From the NCBI GenBank assembly GCA_938033975.1, contig CALHKJ010000547.1, forward strand, positions 1 through 14,728: 14,728 bases of DNA, written 5' to 3'. Made by a program: the position numbers and the translations under genes. The DNA is from an uncultured Saprospiraceae bacterium. GTDB lineage: Bacteria; Bacteroidota; Bacteroidia; Chitinophagales; Saprospiraceae. Each line of letters opens with the position of its first letter. Position 1 is the first letter of the stretch. Of the stretch, positions 13,965 to 14,728 are shown piece by piece. The notes below the pieces were generated by a model. The model was not told the DNA's origin. It saw nothing but the letters and a program-made list of their open reading frames with translations, and ran no database searches.

Positions 13965-14728
13965 ATGAAAATAATAAGAATTTCGATCACAATAGTTCTT
14001 ATCTCTTTTACGAATTTGATATTCGCTGGAGATGGTATGTGGCTACCCTTATTGCTAAAAGCCTTAAACGAAGGTGAAATGCAATCCATGGGAATGAAGC
14101 TTACAGCTGAAGATATTTATAGCGTTAATGAAGGAAGTCTGAAAGATGCGATTGTACACTTTGGAGGCTTTTGCACTTCGGAAGTGATTTCTGATCAAGG
14201 TTTGTTGCTGACAAATCACCATTGTGGCTACAGCCAAATTCAATCACATTCTACCGTAGAGAATAATTTATTAAAGGAAGGATATTGGGCGCAATCTACA
14301 GAAGAAGAGCTTGCAAACCCTGGTTTGTTTGCACGATTTATTACCCGCATTGATGATGTAACAGATAAGATGCTTGAAGGAATAGAAAAGGGAATGGATG
14401 AAAAGGAAAGACAATCAGTCATTGATAAAAATATTGCTAGCTACACTGAAGGCATTAGATTAGAAAAATTCCATGATATCATCATCAGACCTTTCTATCA
14501 TGGCAATCAATATTTTGCCTTTCGTACTGTAACTTACAATGATGTCAGATTGGTAGGTACACCACCAGAATCGATTGGAAAATTTGGAGCAGATACAGAC
14601 AATTGGGTGTGGCCAAGACACACAGGAGACTTTGCTTTATTTAGAATCTATGCAGGACCAAACAACGAACCTGCTGAGTATTCTGAAAATAACAAACCAT
14701 ATAACCCAAAACACTTTTTGCCGATCTC
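13965..14728 (+). CDS. S46-family dipeptidyl peptidase, N-terminal part (partial)
   Basis: Translation from the ATG at 13965 gives 254 residues and runs off the right edge without a stop; complete members have about 700 residues. The signal peptide is 1-21 (ending NLIFA), and the mature protein begins GDGMWLP, close to the DEGMWLP start common in the family. GGFCTSEVIS (67-76) and LLTNHHCGY (81-89) hold the first catalytic element, with H86 as the probable catalytic His and C70/C87 likely paired. WVWPRHTGDFALFRIYA (214-230) supplies the catalytic Asp222. The catalytic Ser and the residue that separates DPP7-like from DPP11-like specificity lie beyond the window, so the subtype is undecided. 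These periplasmic enzymes release N-terminal dipeptides, a good match to the POT importer about 2.2 kb upstream. Confidence 0.93.
   Translation, partial: MKIIRISITIVLISFTNLIFAGDGMWLPLLLKALNEGEMQSMGMKLTAEDIYSVNEGSLKDAIVHFGGFCTSEVISDQGLLLTNHHCGYSQIQSHSTVENNLLKEGYWAQSTEEELANPGLFARFITRIDDVTDKMLEGIEKGMDEKERQSVIDKNIASYTEGIRLEKFHDIIIRPFYHGNQYFAFRTVTYNDVRLVGTPPESIGKFGADTDNWVWPRHTGDFALFRIYAGPNNEPAEYSENNKPYNPKHFLPI

Noticed and set aside
14240..14422. Reverse-strand open frame within the S46 peptidase gene
   Set aside because: It lies inside the well-supported forward peptidase frame and is Ser-rich by complement.

Overview
The window looks like chromosomal DNA of a free-living member of the Bacteroidota. 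The base composition is AT-rich (I judge roughly one third G+C by eye, not computed). Several gene families typical of the phylum are present: a BatB/BatC pair, an ExbB with a signal-peptide-like N-terminus, a choice-of-anchor-B LVIVD propeller ending in a degenerate coat-hanger-like C-terminal domain, an S46 dipeptidyl peptidase, and secreted proteins with a Gln before the predicted cleavage site. The few promoter-like sites fit the TTG / TAnnTTTG pattern of this phylum, not the E. coli -35/-10. Saprospiria or Flavobacteriia seem the likeliest classes, but that is inference.

Layout. 1-188 (-) is the N-terminal part of an ExbB/TolQ-type proton channel gene running off the left edge. After a 376-bp gap come a small unrecognised lipoprotein (565-1224, +) and the overlapping pair batB-batC (1276-3104, +). 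A low-molecular-weight protein tyrosine phosphatase (3324-3770, +) converges on an AraC-type regulator (3762-4715, -), and the two coding ends overlap by 9 nt. A structured 199-bp gap separates araC from the housekeeping pair plsC-like acyltransferase / holA (6467 to 4915, -), coupled through a TAGTG stop/start. Divergent from this is a three-gene stress-response-like cassette (6551-8071, +): an ECF sigma factor, a single-pass membrane protein that is a candidate anti-sigma factor, and a periplasmic Spy/CpxP-like protein with a His-rich N-terminus. Then come a 470-residue TPR protein (8420-9832, +), a POT-family proton-coupled peptide transporter (10023-11789, +), a secreted LVIVD propeller (11890-13197, +), a YwaF/TIGR02206-type membrane protein (13901 to 13194, -), and the first third of an S46 peptidase (13965 to the right edge, +).

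How the genes may work together. Most entries are ordinary core genes. Two functional links can be argued from sequence. The ECF cassette resembles sigma / anti-sigma / periplasmic sensor modules. The peptide transporter and the periplasmic S46 dipeptidase about 2.2 kb apart would suit peptide-based nutrition, although they are not one operon. Strong intrinsic terminators lie after the TPR gene, after the transporter and after holA.

No mobile element, CRISPR array, rRNA or tRNA was seen. Nothing in the window is a clear new multi-gene system. The best leads are the His-rich ECF cassette, the structured gap at 4716-4914, and the stand-alone batBC pair.
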